Of a stretch of DNA of 64,000 bases, positions 54,465 to 64,000 are shown in pieces. Source of the DNA: Megaustenia siamemsis (lineage: Eukaryota > Mollusca > Gastropoda > Stylommatophora > Ariophantidae); the NCBI GenBank assembly GCA_032433765.1, contig JAVIAB010000025.1, positions 34,520,282-34,584,281 on the forward strand. Direction: 5' to 3'. Position numbers and translations under genes: made by a program. Below the pieces are notes generated by a model. That model did no database searches, was not told the DNA's origin, and worked only from the letters and a program-made list of their open reading frames with translations. Numbering within the stretch: position 1 is the stretch's first letter; every line of letters begins with the position of its first letter.

Positions 54465-54624
54465 GAACACTCCAAAGTTCAGCTTTTACAAACATTAAAT
54501 TTATTAATTGGTTCCCTACACCTGTAGGAGAGCGACAAGGTCGCTTACTCTCCCGGATATTGTTTGTTTTTCTTGAAAGAATCATGACAGATGTCCTTGA
54601 GAACCATCTCTGAACTGTCAGTCT

Positions 54625-54813
54625 GGAGGCAGAACAATGACCAGCCTACGTTTTGTGGATGTTATAGACGGACTGGCTGGCAGTACTGGAGGCAGAACAA
54701 TGACCAGCCTACGTTTTGTGGATGTTATAGACGGACTGGCTGGCAGTACTGGAGGCAGAACAATGACCAGCCTACGTTTTGTGGATGTTATAGACGGACT
54801 GGCTGGCAGTACA
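54625..54813 (+). repeat. 63-bp triplication over the RT catalytic motif
   Basis: Three near-identical direct 63-bp copies, starting at 54625, 54688 and 54751, each beginning GGAGGCAGAACAATGACC. The unit is 21 codons and keeps frame. It holds the FADD-position motif, changed here to FVDV. Confidence 0.95.
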
Positions 54814-55191
54814 GACCTCTAAGAACTCTTGGAACCACTAGATAACACGGTTAGTTAACAGAGATCAATGTTGACAAAACCAAATTAATAACAAACACGA
54901 CTCAATGATGTAAAGAACAATACGCACAGATGAAGATAATCTCGAGGAGGTCAACAAATTCAAATATCTGGGGTCTGTTGTCGCTGGCTAAGGTTCAAGA
55001 ACAGAAGTACTAGCCAGAATAGAACAAGCGATGGTAGCCATGACAAGACTCGACCATACATGGACAAGCACAAACATCTCCCTAACATCAAAGACTATTA
55101 CGACCATCATTGGCATCTGTAGTAATGTATGTCCGTGAAACGTGCACACTAATTGCGGATGTCCAAATAAGATGGAATGCTATAGAAAGAT

Positions 55192-56115
55192 ATTACACAT
55201 ATCATATAGAGAAGATATCATACAGAGAATATATCATACAGAGAACATATCATACAGAGGACATATAATACAGAGATCATATCATACAGTGGGCATATCA
55301 TACAGAGGACATATTATACAGAGGACATATCATACAGAGGACATATACAGAGAACATATCATATAGAGAACATATTATACAGAGAATATATCATACAGAG
55401 AACATATCATACAGAGGACATATAATACAGAGATCATATCATACAGTGGGCATATCATACAGAGAACATATCATACAGAGAACATATCATACAGAGAACA
55501 TATAATACAGAGAACATATACAGAGAACATATCATCCAGAGGACATATCATCCAGAGGACATATCATACAGAGGAGATATCATACAGAGAACATATCATA
55601 CAGAGAACATATCATATAGAGAACATATCACACAAAAAGCACATCTTAAACAGGACATATCATACCGAGAACATATCATACGGGCTCTGTACGCATGCAA
55701 TGGATAGAGTCGTTGCAGAAATCCAAAATACGTAAGGTCACCTTTGTTAGTGGACATGTGGGAGTACGGGAAAATGAAAGAGCGGACAGGTTGGCTAGCT
55801 GCGCTGTCGTTGAGGACGGGCAACCAATGGATCGAGCGGACATCATCAATGCCCTCCGAGATGTGGGAAGAGCACATGACTTCGACAAACACAGATCGAC
55901 GTCACTTCTTCGGATGATGGAAATGGGAGTTAAGATGGGCACATCCAGAAATGAGAAACTTAGTGGGCGTGTAAGAAGACATATAGACACTGAGGACTTG
56001 CTGAGGAGGGGATCTGAGCACCTATGGATATGTTCGGAGTGAAATGATGATCACCCGCAAATAACTCAATAACTCAATAATAATAATAATATCATACAGA
56101 GAAAGTATAATTCAG
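55192..56115. repeat. 16-bp minisatellite inside a LINE, about 31 units
   Basis: The unit is ATATCATACAGAGAAC with variants (GAGGAC, CAGTGGGC, ATAATAC, a 13-bp deletion form ATATACAGAGAAC). A run of about eleven units is itself duplicated (55247 on and 55407 on). The left edge is continuous with LINE codons for HISYREDI and the right edge with ITNKEVH. The tract is interrupted by a separate insertion at 55682-56088. Confidence 0.93.
55682..56088 (+). pseudogene. LINE RNase H 3' fragment inserted in the minisatellite
   Basis: One open frame (55695-56042) reads IRKVTFVSGHVGVRENERAD and RLASCAVVEDGQPMDRADII, the last RNase H motif (GH-x-G-x3-NE-x-AD-x-LA). It goes on through LLRMMEMGVKMG to LRRGSEHLWICSE. 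The 3' end is CTCAATAACTCAATAATAAT, an (AAT)n tail. A 9-bp duplication, ATATCATAC, flanks it (55673-55681 and 56089-56097), though the target is itself repetitive. It is 5'-truncated but otherwise undamaged, so it looks recent. It is a different family from the (AG)n-tailed RNase H LINE. Confidence 0.88.
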
Positions 56116-56411
56116 AGAACATATCACCAATAAAGAAGTGCATTAAAGAATCCAACGGTCCACTGGACCAGTAAAAGACTTATTGGTAATAATAACTTAG
56201 CGGAACTTAACTGGTTTGGACACGTCACACGGTCGACAGCCCTTGCCAAAACCATTCTGCAAAGCACAATCACAGGCAAAAGAAGACAGGGAGAACAGAA
56301 GAAAAGATGGGTAGATAACATCAGAGAATATACATGAATGTCTTCTTGTTTCTCATAGAACTAATCTAAGTCGCGATGACTGGAAATTCACAAATTGTGA
56401 ACAATATTATC

Positions 56412-56815
56412 AGCTTATCTCTGTTTCTATACTGCAGCTACTTGTTTCCTTGTCATCTCTCACAGTCACTAGTTAGCTTATCTGTTTCTATACTGCAGCT
56501 ACTTGTTTCCTTGTCATCTCTCACAGTCACTAGTTAGCTTATCTGTTTCTATACTGCAGCTACTTGTTTCAGTGCCATCTCTCACAGTCACTAGTTAGAT
56601 TATCTGTTTCTATACTGCAGCTACTTGTTTCCTTGTCATCTCTCACAGTCACTAGTTAGCTTATCTGTTTCTATACTTCAGCTACTTGTTTCCTTGTAAT
56701 CTCTCACAGTCACTAGTTAGCTTATCTGTTTCTATACTTCAGCTACTTGTTTCCTTGTAATCTCTCACAGTCACTAGTTAGCTTATCTGTTTCTATACTG
56801 CAGCTACTTATTTCC
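56412..56815. repeat. 62-bp tandem repeat, about 6.5 copies
   Basis: The unit contains TATCTGTTTCTATACTGCAG and TCATCTCTCACAGTCACTAG. Confidence 0.94.
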
Positions 56816-57111
56816 TTCAAAAATGTCATGCTGAAGTCGGATGTGTTGGGCCGAAAGGCGCAAATATAACAGTTATACTGCAAACCACAACACAACGCAG
56901 ACACGTCCACCTAACGTCCTTTTAAGGGCGGATGACGAAGAGGAATTCAACAGTCTACGAATACTTTAGTTATCGGGCGAACGCAACCAACCACCAACCA
57001 TATTATTTATTTTGATGTCTTATTTTTAGTTATCTATGTATTGTTAATTTTATTTACTTATAAATATGTTCATGTCTGCTTACTGTTTGTGCTTTCTTTT
57101 TAAGTTCCTTC
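56816..57111. other. Unrecognised intron segment
   Basis: It contains GTTGGGCCGAAAGGCGCAA and several TAC/CAACC-rich stretches. Composition differs from the flanking arrays and it may be a mobile-element remnant, but no motif confirms it. Confidence 0.4.
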
Positions 57112-58064
57112 TTCTACAAACTCATCTCTAACATGTTTGATCCTACAATCTAAAATCAAATACTCTTTGTTTCTACAAACTCATCTATAACATGGTTGAT
57201 GCTCCAATCTAAAATCAAATGCGCTTTGTTTCTACAAACTCATCTCTAACATGGTTGATGCTACAATCTAAAATCAAATACTCTTTGTTTCTACAAACTC
57301 ATCTATAACATGGTTGATCCTACAATCTAAAATCAAATGCTCTTTGTTTCCATAAACTCATCTCTAACATGTTTGATGCTACAATCTAAAATCAAATACT
57401 CTTTGTTTCTACAAACTCATCTATAACATGTTTGATACTACAATCTAAAATCAAATACTCTTTGTTTCCACAAACTCATCTCTAACATGGTTGATGCTAC
57501 AATCTAAAATCAAATACTCTTTGTTTCTACAAACTCATCTCTAACATGGTTGATGCTACAATCTAAAATCAAATACTCTTTGTTTCTACAAACTCATCTC
57601 TAACATGTTTGATCCTACAATCTAAAATCAAATACTCGTTGTTTCCATAAACTCATCTCTAACATGTTTGATCCTACAATCTAAAATCAAATACTCGTTG
57701 TTTCCATAAACTCATCTCTAACATGTTTGATGCTACAATCTAAAATCAAATGCTCTTTGTTTCCATAAACTCATCTCTAACATGTTTGATCCTACAATCT
57801 AAAATTAAATGCTCTTTGTTTCCATAAACTCATCTCTAACATGTTTGATCCTACAATCTAAAATCAAATACTCGTTGTTTCCATAAACTCATCTCTAACA
57901 TGTTTGATGCTACAATCTAAAATCAAATGCTCTTTGTTTCCATAAACTCATCTCTAACATGTTTGATCCTACAATCTAAAATCAAATACTCGTTGTTTCC
58001 ATAAACTCATCTCTAACATGTTTGATGCTACAATCTAAAATCAAATGCTCTTTGTTTCCATAAA
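57112..58064. repeat. 60-bp minisatellite, about 16 copies
   Basis: The unit contains AAACTCATCTCTAACATGTT and CTACAATCTAAAATCAAATA then CTCTTTGTTTC. Variants (CTACAAAC/CATAAAC, GGTTGATGC/GTTTGATCC) change in blocks along the array, with a roughly 120-bp dimer pattern on the right. Confidence 0.95.
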
Positions 58065-58484
58065 TACATTACCAATGCTCTATTATCACTAACATCATAA
58101 CCAATGTTCTCTGATCTTACAAAACTCACCCCCAAAATTCCTTAACCTGATACAATCTCATTACAACTGATGACATTCTATAAACTCACCTGGCGAATCT
58201 TGCGCTGCTCTTGTCCTTTCAATAACAAAATTGTTTTCTTTGGTTTTCCCAATTGCTGTTGAGGATTTCCACGTTGAGAAAAAAAAAATAACGTGCTTTA
58301 ACCATTGTTTCCATATAAAGGCAAAATAATAATTTGTAGAGTTCAAATACAAAAGTAAATAAATAAATAAATGTTGGTTATGAATAAGAGAAAGTAATTA
58401 TTTCAAATGGAGCTTACTTGGCTGGGGGAAACCAGGGCTCAAAATGTCCTACATTTGATCCAGTGGAGATAAAATGGTTACCTG
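58065..58484. other. Intron sequence, no gene recognised
   Basis: A+T-rich sequence containing a short (AAAT)n run near 58360. No exon with both splice borders is seen. Confidence 0.5.
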
Positions 58485-59168
58485 GGAAAGATATTAGGGA
58501 AGGAGAACCTTTGTAGGCAGAATTAAATGTCTTGTCTCTCACAGTTAGTGTGGGGGTCATGGAACCAAAGCTGGTCAAGACATTAGGGAAGGAGAACCTT
58601 TGTAGGCAGAATTATATGTCTTGTCTAGTCTCTCACAGTTAGTGTGAGGGTCATGGAACCAAAGCTGGTCAAGACTTTAGGGAAGGAGAACCTTTGTAGG
58701 CAGAATTATATGTCTTGTCTAGTCTCTCACAGTTAGTGTGAGGGTCATGGAACCAAAGCTGGTCAAGACTTTAGGGAAGGAGAACCTTTGTTAATCAGAA
58801 TTATATGTCTTGTCTAGTCTCTTACAGTTAGTGTGAGGGTCATGGAACCCAAGCTGGTCAAGACTTTAGGGAAGGAGAACCTTTGTAGGCAGAATTAAAT
58901 GTCTTGTCTTGTCTCTCACAGTTAGTGTGAGGGTCATGGAACCAAAGCTGGTCAAGACTTTAGGGAAGGAGAACCTTTGTAGGCAGAATTAAATGTCTTG
59001 TCTAGTCTCTCACAGTTAGTGTGAGGGTCATGGAACCAAAGCTGGTCAAGACTTTAGGGAAGGACAACCTTTGTAGGCAGAATTAAATGTCTTGTCTAGT
59101 CTCTCACAGTTAGTGTGAAGGTAATGGAACCAAAGCTGGTCAAGACATTAGGGAAGGAGAACCTTTGT
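58485..59168. repeat. 94-bp minisatellite, about 7 copies
   Basis: The unit contains TTAGGGAAGGAGAACCTTTG, GTCTAGTCTCTCACAGTTAG and GGTCATGGAACCAAAGCTGG. The first copy lacks 4-5 bp (TCTAG). Confidence 0.94.
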
Positions 59169-59466
59169 CTTAATTGCCATAATGATGAAGTCGTGTGGCG
59201 GGAGGACAGTTCAGCTGCGTTCACTCTTGGTGCCGCTTGGCCTTATGTCTTTTGGCGTGTGCTGCGGCTACTGTAATGGGGATTGCAGCTGCCATTCTTT
59301 GTTTGGATCCTTCACTGAGATTTTAAATCAAATGATTCCACTGACACGAGCAGTTAAGGAATTATAGATTTTAATTCGTTTGCAGTGATACCGGAGCCTT
59401 CTACTAACTATAACTGTTATATTTATACATGTGGTTACAATAAGAACATATCTGAAACCACAACAT

Positions 59467-59471
<5 letters not shown>
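59169..59471. other. Intron sequence, no gene recognised
   Basis: It contains a 61-codon plus-strand open frame at 59182 with several cysteines but no domain, splice border or homolog I recognise. I do not call it. Confidence 0.5.
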
Positions 59472-59510
<39 letters not shown>

Positions 59511-61232
59511 GATCAAGTCTCAATCAGAGTAGGATTCCAGACTCTCTTATGAAGTCAGCTGTCAGTTTAAGTGATTCGATTGCCCCATACAGTTTTTCTT
59601 CCAGGGAGGTGGGTGTTGACCACGTTGTCCTTCTCAGGTCTGTGTACTGGGGGTCAATCCTGTAGAACATGTTTTGTTGTCATGTTGTCCAGTGTACAGT
59701 GGCATAGGCTGGTTGTACCTATTTTGAACTTGGTGAATATGTTGTTTCTCATTCTATTGTGGCCTGTGCGTAGGAGAAGTATGATGACTTGATCCCTCCA
59801 TGATAGTTGGAGGTATCCGTCCCTCTCGTTATACTTTGGGTGTTCTTGTTTCCATTTTTCATGGAACTGACCTTTGAGGATGGATTTGGCTTCATCATAA
59901 CTGAGCGGATGGTTCTCTTGTGGTAAACTCCCTCCCTCATTAGCTAAGTTGTCTGCGTGTTCATTTTCGTGTATATTACAGTGTAATGGTATCCACTGAA
60001 TGACTACTCTCTGGAAGTTATTGCATAGTTGGTCCAGGGTAGTTCTCAAGTCATCTAGTTCATTGTTCTTGGGGCTTTCTAGAGCTGATAGTACTGACAG
60101 TACATCAGTCAGAATCACCAATTTATTGTGCATGTTATTTTTGTGTTGAGTAGCCAGTGTTGCAGCATCTCTGATGACCTCAGCTTCTGCTTTAAAGTTG
60201 TTTGAGAATTTCCCAGTAGCTATTGACTTGGTGATCTCGTCCTGATTATTCAGCGTCAAGAACACACCTCCCCCTCCATTTCTGGTGGCACTTGTAGCTG
60301 AGCCATCTGTGTATATGTGGACCAAGAGTCCTGTGGGTAGGTATCGTGTATGTGTTTTTCTGCTACGTGTTATCTTTCTATGTCTGATTGGGTACCCTTC
60401 TTCATGATTCCTGTTATATTTTCCTTAAGTTCTGGTATTTTATGTTTCCCATGAGGAGACATATCAGATGGGCCCAAGGGTTTCGATATTGTTTGGGAAA
60501 GTACCGGGTCTCCAGTATCAATAGTTAGTTCATTGGCAATTGCAGCGAAGTTGCTCCTCTTTTGTCGTACAATTCCGGAAACAGTTATTCTTTGGTGCAT
60601 GGAGTGGCTAAGGATTCTTCTATTTTTCTCCGCTTGTTGAAATACTTTAGTGACCCGTCTGTCATCTAAGGGTTGTAAACCTGTTACTGTTTCTATAGTC
60701 TTGATAGGTGTAGATTTCATAGCACCAGTGATGATACGGGCAGCTTGGTTCTGTGTTCTGTTAATTTTTCTAAGGTGTAATTTGGAAGCCATAGCCCAGG
60801 CTGTGACTCCATACTCTAGGACTGGAATTACCCTAGGACTGGTCTGACCCTTCCTACGTATAGTGTTTTCAAAATATTGCTGTCTGATCCCCAGTCCGTT
60901 CCTGCCAGTTTCTTCATAATATGTGTTCGTTTTCTGACATTTTCCTTGCTTTGTCTATCTGATTTTTCCAAGTCATTCTGCGATTCATGGTGACGCCAAG
61001 ATATGTTGGGTTTTGGTCAATAGGGAATGCATGGTCTTTTATCTTCAAGTTTGCAGAGAGTGTGTTTCTTGATAGGCTGAAAATTGTATATGTAGTTTTT
61101 TTTTTTTTATTAATATGGAAATAACCAGGTGTTCGTCAATTTTTCAAGTTCTCCTAGGGCATCTTGCATCCTGTATGAAACCACCGAAATAGTTTTCTCA
61201 TGTGCGCATAATACCAGATCATCTGCGTATAT
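59472..61232 (-). pseudogene. LINE 3' half with RT end, RNase H and (AG)n tail (copy C)
   Basis: The longest copy of this family here. The minus strand begins exactly at the RT catalytic motif (IYADDLVLCAHEK, about 61232-61194). It passes through the thumb with a frameshift and stops near 61105, then KLHLRKINRTQNQAARIITG and ETVTGLQPLDDRRVTKVFQ. The RNase H domain follows (IYTDGSATSA, FKAEAEVIRDAA, VILTDVLSVLSAL, CNIHENEHADNLANEGG), then CHCTLDNMTTKHVLQD. The 3' end is GAGACTTGATCGC followed by (AG)n, seen as (CT)n at 59472-59508 on the plus strand. TATATTT occurs on both outer edges and could be a short target duplication. An RNase H downstream of RT is typical of I-, Nimb- or Ingi-like clades. 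I cannot choose between them. Confidence 0.9.
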
Positions 61233-61309
61233 TTAAGGATATGTAGGAGTATGAATTTTTTGTGTTAACCTGAATACTTGAAATAACAAAACATGAAAAG
61301 TCAAGACTG
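61233..61309. other. Short spacer between two LINE fragments
   Basis: A+T-rich; nothing recognised. Confidence 0.4.
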
Positions 61310-61540
61310 TCATCAAGTCACACAACACGGCTATAGACAATTGTGACAATATTTTGTCCAAGGACAAAATCAGGAACCAAGAACAGCTCAAGAGGTGCAG
61401 CCAGGATGAGATTCACATTGTGACTACAAGGAGATGATGGAGCTACATATGTCACGTGCTCAATATAAAATCCAGAGACAATCACCAGAACTGTAATGTA
61501 GCGAACTCTGGATAAAAGAGAAACGAGAGTTAGACCAGTG
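61310..61540 (+). pseudogene. Decayed LINE RT 3' fragment (another family)
   Basis: The plus-strand frame reads KIRNQEQLKRCSQDEIHIV and then RRWSYICHVLNIKSRDNHQN, resembling the stretch before the W-x-GHVLR motif in many LINEs. It is followed by a degraded GKRKR-like stretch. Stops surround it. The 3' end is not clear. Confidence 0.5.
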
Positions 61541-61973
61541 ATATCTTGTTGAGCATATTCCTCCAGTTGTTGTTTTGAGGACTGATAGATGACGTCATCT
61601 GCAAGAAGATGGGTTACGTCTTCTGCTTTCCGTTATTTGTTATTTTCCCGTAAACCGAATCAACGGCACAATTTATCTTTGAATAAACTCTTGGGTTACT
61701 TCCATACATGGCCATGGAAACAGCTTCATGGCAAGTATCTCAGGGCCATATCTTTCTTTCCAACAACAAAAGTTCCCAGCCTGCCTGTCGACCGGAAGCT
61801 CTGTGAGATGTTTTCTCTTGTGAGATAGTAGCACTGTGTTACAATATCTAGCAGTACGTGGGTCATTACTACCAGTCAGAGGAAATGAGTTTGGCAGGTT
61901 ATAAAGTTATGATCTGGATATGATATGTCTTTATGAACGTCTTATTTTTAGTTAGTTTGGGACACTGAGGTTT
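61541..61973. other. Intron sequence, no gene recognised
   Basis: It contains a 79-codon plus-strand open frame at 61589 with no domain or splice context. I do not call it. Confidence 0.45.
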
Positions 61974-62617
61974 GTTTGAGAGGGAGATTACTGTGTGTGG
62001 TTTATCCTTCATTTATTTTTATTTTGGTTTTTAGAGAGAGAGAGAAAAAGAATACTGTGTGTGGTTTATCCTCTATTTATTGTTAGTTTGGTTTGAGAGG
62101 GCAATACTGTGTGTGGTTTATCCTTCATTTATTGTTAGTTTAGTTTGTTTGAGAGGGAAATACTGAGTGTGGTTTATCCTTCATTTATTGTTAGTTTGGT
62201 TTGAGAGGGCAATACTGTGTGTATTTTATCCTTCATTTATTGTTAGTTTGGTTTAAGAGGGCGCTACTGTGTGTATTTTATCCTTCATTTATTGTTAGTT
62301 TGGTTTGTTTGAGAGGGCAATACTGTATGTATTTTATCCTTCATTTATTGTTAGTTTGGTTTGAGAGGGCAATACTGTTTGTATTTTATCCTTCATTTAT
62401 TGTTAGTTTGGTTTGTTTGAGAGGGCAATACTGTTTGTATTTTATCCTTCATTTATTGTTTGTTTGGTTTGTTTGAGAGGGCAATACTGTGTGTATTTTA
62501 TCCTTCATTTATTGTTAGTTTGGTTTGTTTGAGAGGGCAATACTGTGTGTGTTTTATCCTTCATTTATTGTTTGTTTGAGAGGGATAATACTGTGTGTGG
62601 TTTATCCTTCATTTATT
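61974..62617. repeat. 52-56 bp minisatellite, about 12 copies
   Basis: The unit contains GAGAGGGCAATACTGTGTGT and TTTATCCTTCATTTATTGTT, then AGTTTGG. An optional TTTG before GAGAGG makes the unit length alternate by 4 bp. Confidence 0.94.
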
Positions 62618-62689
62618 TGAACACGTCTGTGAGGAATCCACTTTCCAATGAGGTCATTGTTAAATACATAATCTTGACAAAGCTGGTTC

Positions 62690-63045
62690 TTATTTTATGT
62701 TTTTCATCTAAAATGTCGATACGTGGGTCCTATTCGTTTTGTTCTCTATAATTTTATGTTTTTCATCTAAAATGTCGATACGTGGGTCCTATTCGTTTTG
62801 TTCTCTATAATTTTATGTTTTTCATCTAAAATGTCGATACGTGGGTCCTATTCGTTTTGTCCTCTATAATTTTATGTTTTTCATCTAAAATGTCGATACG
62901 TGGGTCCTATTCGTTTTGTTCTCTATAATTTTATGTTTTTCATCTAAAATGTCGATACGTGGGTCCTATTCGTTTTGTCCTCTATAATTTTATGTTTTTC
63001 ATCTAAAATGTCGATACGTGGGTCCTATTCGTTTTGTTCTCTAAT
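62690..63045. repeat. 59-bp tandem repeat, six copies
   Basis: The unit contains ATTTTATGTTTTTCATCTAA and GATACGTGGGTCCTATTCGT. Copies are almost identical (TTCTCT/TCCTCT alternation), so the array is young. Confidence 0.95.
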
Positions 63046-63493
63046 TTAAAATTAATGGGGTCACGCCTTATGACTTTCAGAAAAATTCTGTTAGAGTTAG
63101 TTGACATTTCTTGCTTCTAACTGTAATCATCGTTCTATGTTCATCATATCTCATACAGGTTTAGGGAATTCACTTTTTTTAAAATTACCCCTAGTCCAGA
63201 GTTGGTCCTCGTTCTATGTCACTGTTTTCCAATCTGTGTCTTTTAATCTTTGCCTTATACATTGTAGTTGTAAACATTATAGTTAGTCAACTTTCTATGT
63301 TATTCCTTTCCATTCTGTGACTTAATCTTTGCCTTATACATTGTACCTGTAAACACTATAAAAATAGTCCATGTTTAATGTCTGTCCTTCTCAAATCCCT
63401 GCTAATTGATCCTGATTTTATATATTTTATCTATAATTCCAGCATAGTTAGATCTCGTTTTATGATTTTCATGTCGCCCACAGTACTATTATT
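63046..63493. other. Intron sequence with imperfect roughly 110-bp duplication
   Basis: CTTTGCCTTATACATTGTA followed by TGTAAACA(T/C)TATA occurs twice (about 63249 and 63329), with looser similarity further left. No gene is seen. Confidence 0.5.
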
Positions 63494-63504
63494 TCTCATT
63501 ATAT

Positions 63505-63858
63505 CTATCTATTGACCTTTCGAGCCGTAGCCGGCCCATAGGGCGTAGACCAAGATACTCCTTCTCCTTTATGCATTTTTTGTTCTAGCAGTTTTCTTTT
63601 AAAGATATTTTATCAAATCTCGCCATCTGTCTCTGTTCTGTGCAAGCAGTTCTATCGCATTGAGGGAGCCGATTCCTGCTGCTCTTGCCTCTCTCATCAA
63701 TGTTCTTCTCAGTGTCTCCCTGGGTCTTCCTCTTTTTCTTTTACCTGTTGTTTCCCATATGAGGGCTTGCTTTGCTATTCGATTATTATCTCTTCTCATC
63801 ACATGTCCAACGTATGACCATCGTCTTTTCTTTATTACTGAAGATATTAGTGGTTGAT
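63505..63858 (-). pseudogene. 5'-truncated LINE 3' end with 11-bp target duplication
   Basis: The minus-strand frame reads IKKRRWSYVGHVMRRDNNRI, AKQALIWETTGKRKRGRPRE and TLRRTLMREARAAGIGSLNA, ending DRWRDLIKYL at 63599. This is the C-terminal region of a LINE reverse transcriptase. A 3' untranslated part (GGTCTACGCCCTATGGGCC, CTCGAAAGGTCAATAGATAG) follows. Perfect TCTCATTATAT duplications lie at 63494-63504 and 63859-63869. The fragment is undamaged, suggesting recent insertion. Confidence 0.93.
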
Positions 63859-63937
63859 TCTCATTATATACGTGTATCTATAATTCCAGAACAGGTATAT
63901 TTTGTGCTATTAATTGAAACATAAAAACATCACTTAC

Positions 63938-63983
63938 CAAAAGTCAGTTCGAAGAACAGAAACATGAATAGTATCCCCAACAT
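63938..63983 (-). CDS. Exon 1: start codon and signal peptide of a secreted Ig-domain protein
   Basis: From ATG at 63983 the minus strand reads MLGILFMFLFFELTF, a short hydrophobic secretion signal. It then meets a strong donor, TTTTG|GTAAGTG, in phase 1. The start context is AAGATGT, with A at -3. Its phase fits exon 2, giving a mature protein starting near VKVDTKLTHD. Sequence upstream of the ATG to the window end would be 5' UTR, and the promoter is outside the window. Intron 1 to exon 2 would be 10,974 bp. With exons 2-4 the coding total is 367 nt. The reading is conditional, because a 15-codon exon alone is weak evidence. Confidence 0.6.
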
Positions 63984-64000
63984 CTTGGGCTTGTCAGGTC

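Larger units (their letters stand above)
54485..56395 (+). pseudogene. LINE RT fragment with two internal tandem expansions
   Basis: Reads PTPVGERQGRLLSRILFVFL (degraded QG..LSP motif), the catalytic region (LRFVDVIDGLAG for the usual FADD-I-D) repeated three times, VNKFKYLG-like and LARIEQA-like segments and MECYRKILHISYREDI. A 16-bp minisatellite follows. The LINE resumes at about 56115 with TNKEVH, LNWFGHVTRSTALAKTILQ, TGKRRQGEQKKRW and VDNIRE. Frameshifts and stops are frequent. Another LINE fragment (55682-56088) is inserted in the minisatellite. The order of segments matches a single LINE, so both expansions happened within it. Confidence 0.82.

Noticed and set aside
53978..54613. Frames of 165-203 codons on both strands
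   Set aside because: Unit of 33 bp keeps frames open. No real protein features.
59182..59367. 61-codon plus-strand frame with a Cys cluster
   Set aside because: No domain, no splice context and no support on the strand of the inferred gene.
61589..61828. 79-codon plus-strand frame
   Set aside because: Adjacent to a decayed LINE, no domain found, no start or splice evidence.

Overview
Eukaryotic, probably animal DNA, with intron-scale structure, spliced exons, nested non-LTR retrotransposons (LINEs), a tRNA-headed SINE and a hAT transposon. There are no operons, ribosome binding sites or prokaryotic genes. Satellite richness, LINE types and a secreted Ig-domain gene would suit a gastropod mollusc, but that is inference; no taxon-diagnostic gene is visible.

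The only host gene I can support lies on the minus strand and spans essentially the whole window. Exon 1 (63938-63983) encodes a start Met and hydrophobic signal peptide. Exons 2 (52861-52963), 3 (39110-39192) and 4 (36160-36294) together encode one immunoglobulin domain. All four have GT/AG borders and join in a single frame, with the two Ig cysteines 61 residues apart. Exon 4 ends in a splice donor, and no further exon is visible to its left, so the next intron would be more than 36 kb and would contain the large satellite. The product could be a FREP-like or other secreted Ig-domain protein, but the downstream domains lie outside the window.

Layout: 1-31091 is one tandem array of a 27-bp monomer (about 1150 copies). 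It is nearly uniform to about 15 kb, then carries higher-order repeats of 2187 bp and about 2536 bp, then a diverged margin ending in a short inverted piece. 31158-33773 is bounded by 118-bp terminal inverted repeats and holds a LINE with a second LINE inserted in the opposite direction. 33880-36040 is a purine-rich 22-bp array. From 36 to 64 kb, introns are filled with some twenty unrelated minisatellites (units 16-94 bp), LINE fragments of at least five kinds, a SINE (42964-43223) and a hAT element (48179-50930) with a perfect 8-bp target duplication.

The most notable pattern is that minisatellites appear to arise from inside LINE coding sequence. The 26-bp array at 43633-45755 is an expansion of a short reverse-transcriptase segment whose two flanks continue the same LINE. 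The 16-bp array at 55192-56115 arose the same way in another LINE, which also carries a 63-bp triplication over its catalytic motif. In addition, one LINE family ends in an (AG)n tail in all three copies, so each insertion seeds a microsatellite. Very long open frames in the arrays are by-products of unit lengths divisible by 3 and are not annotated as genes.
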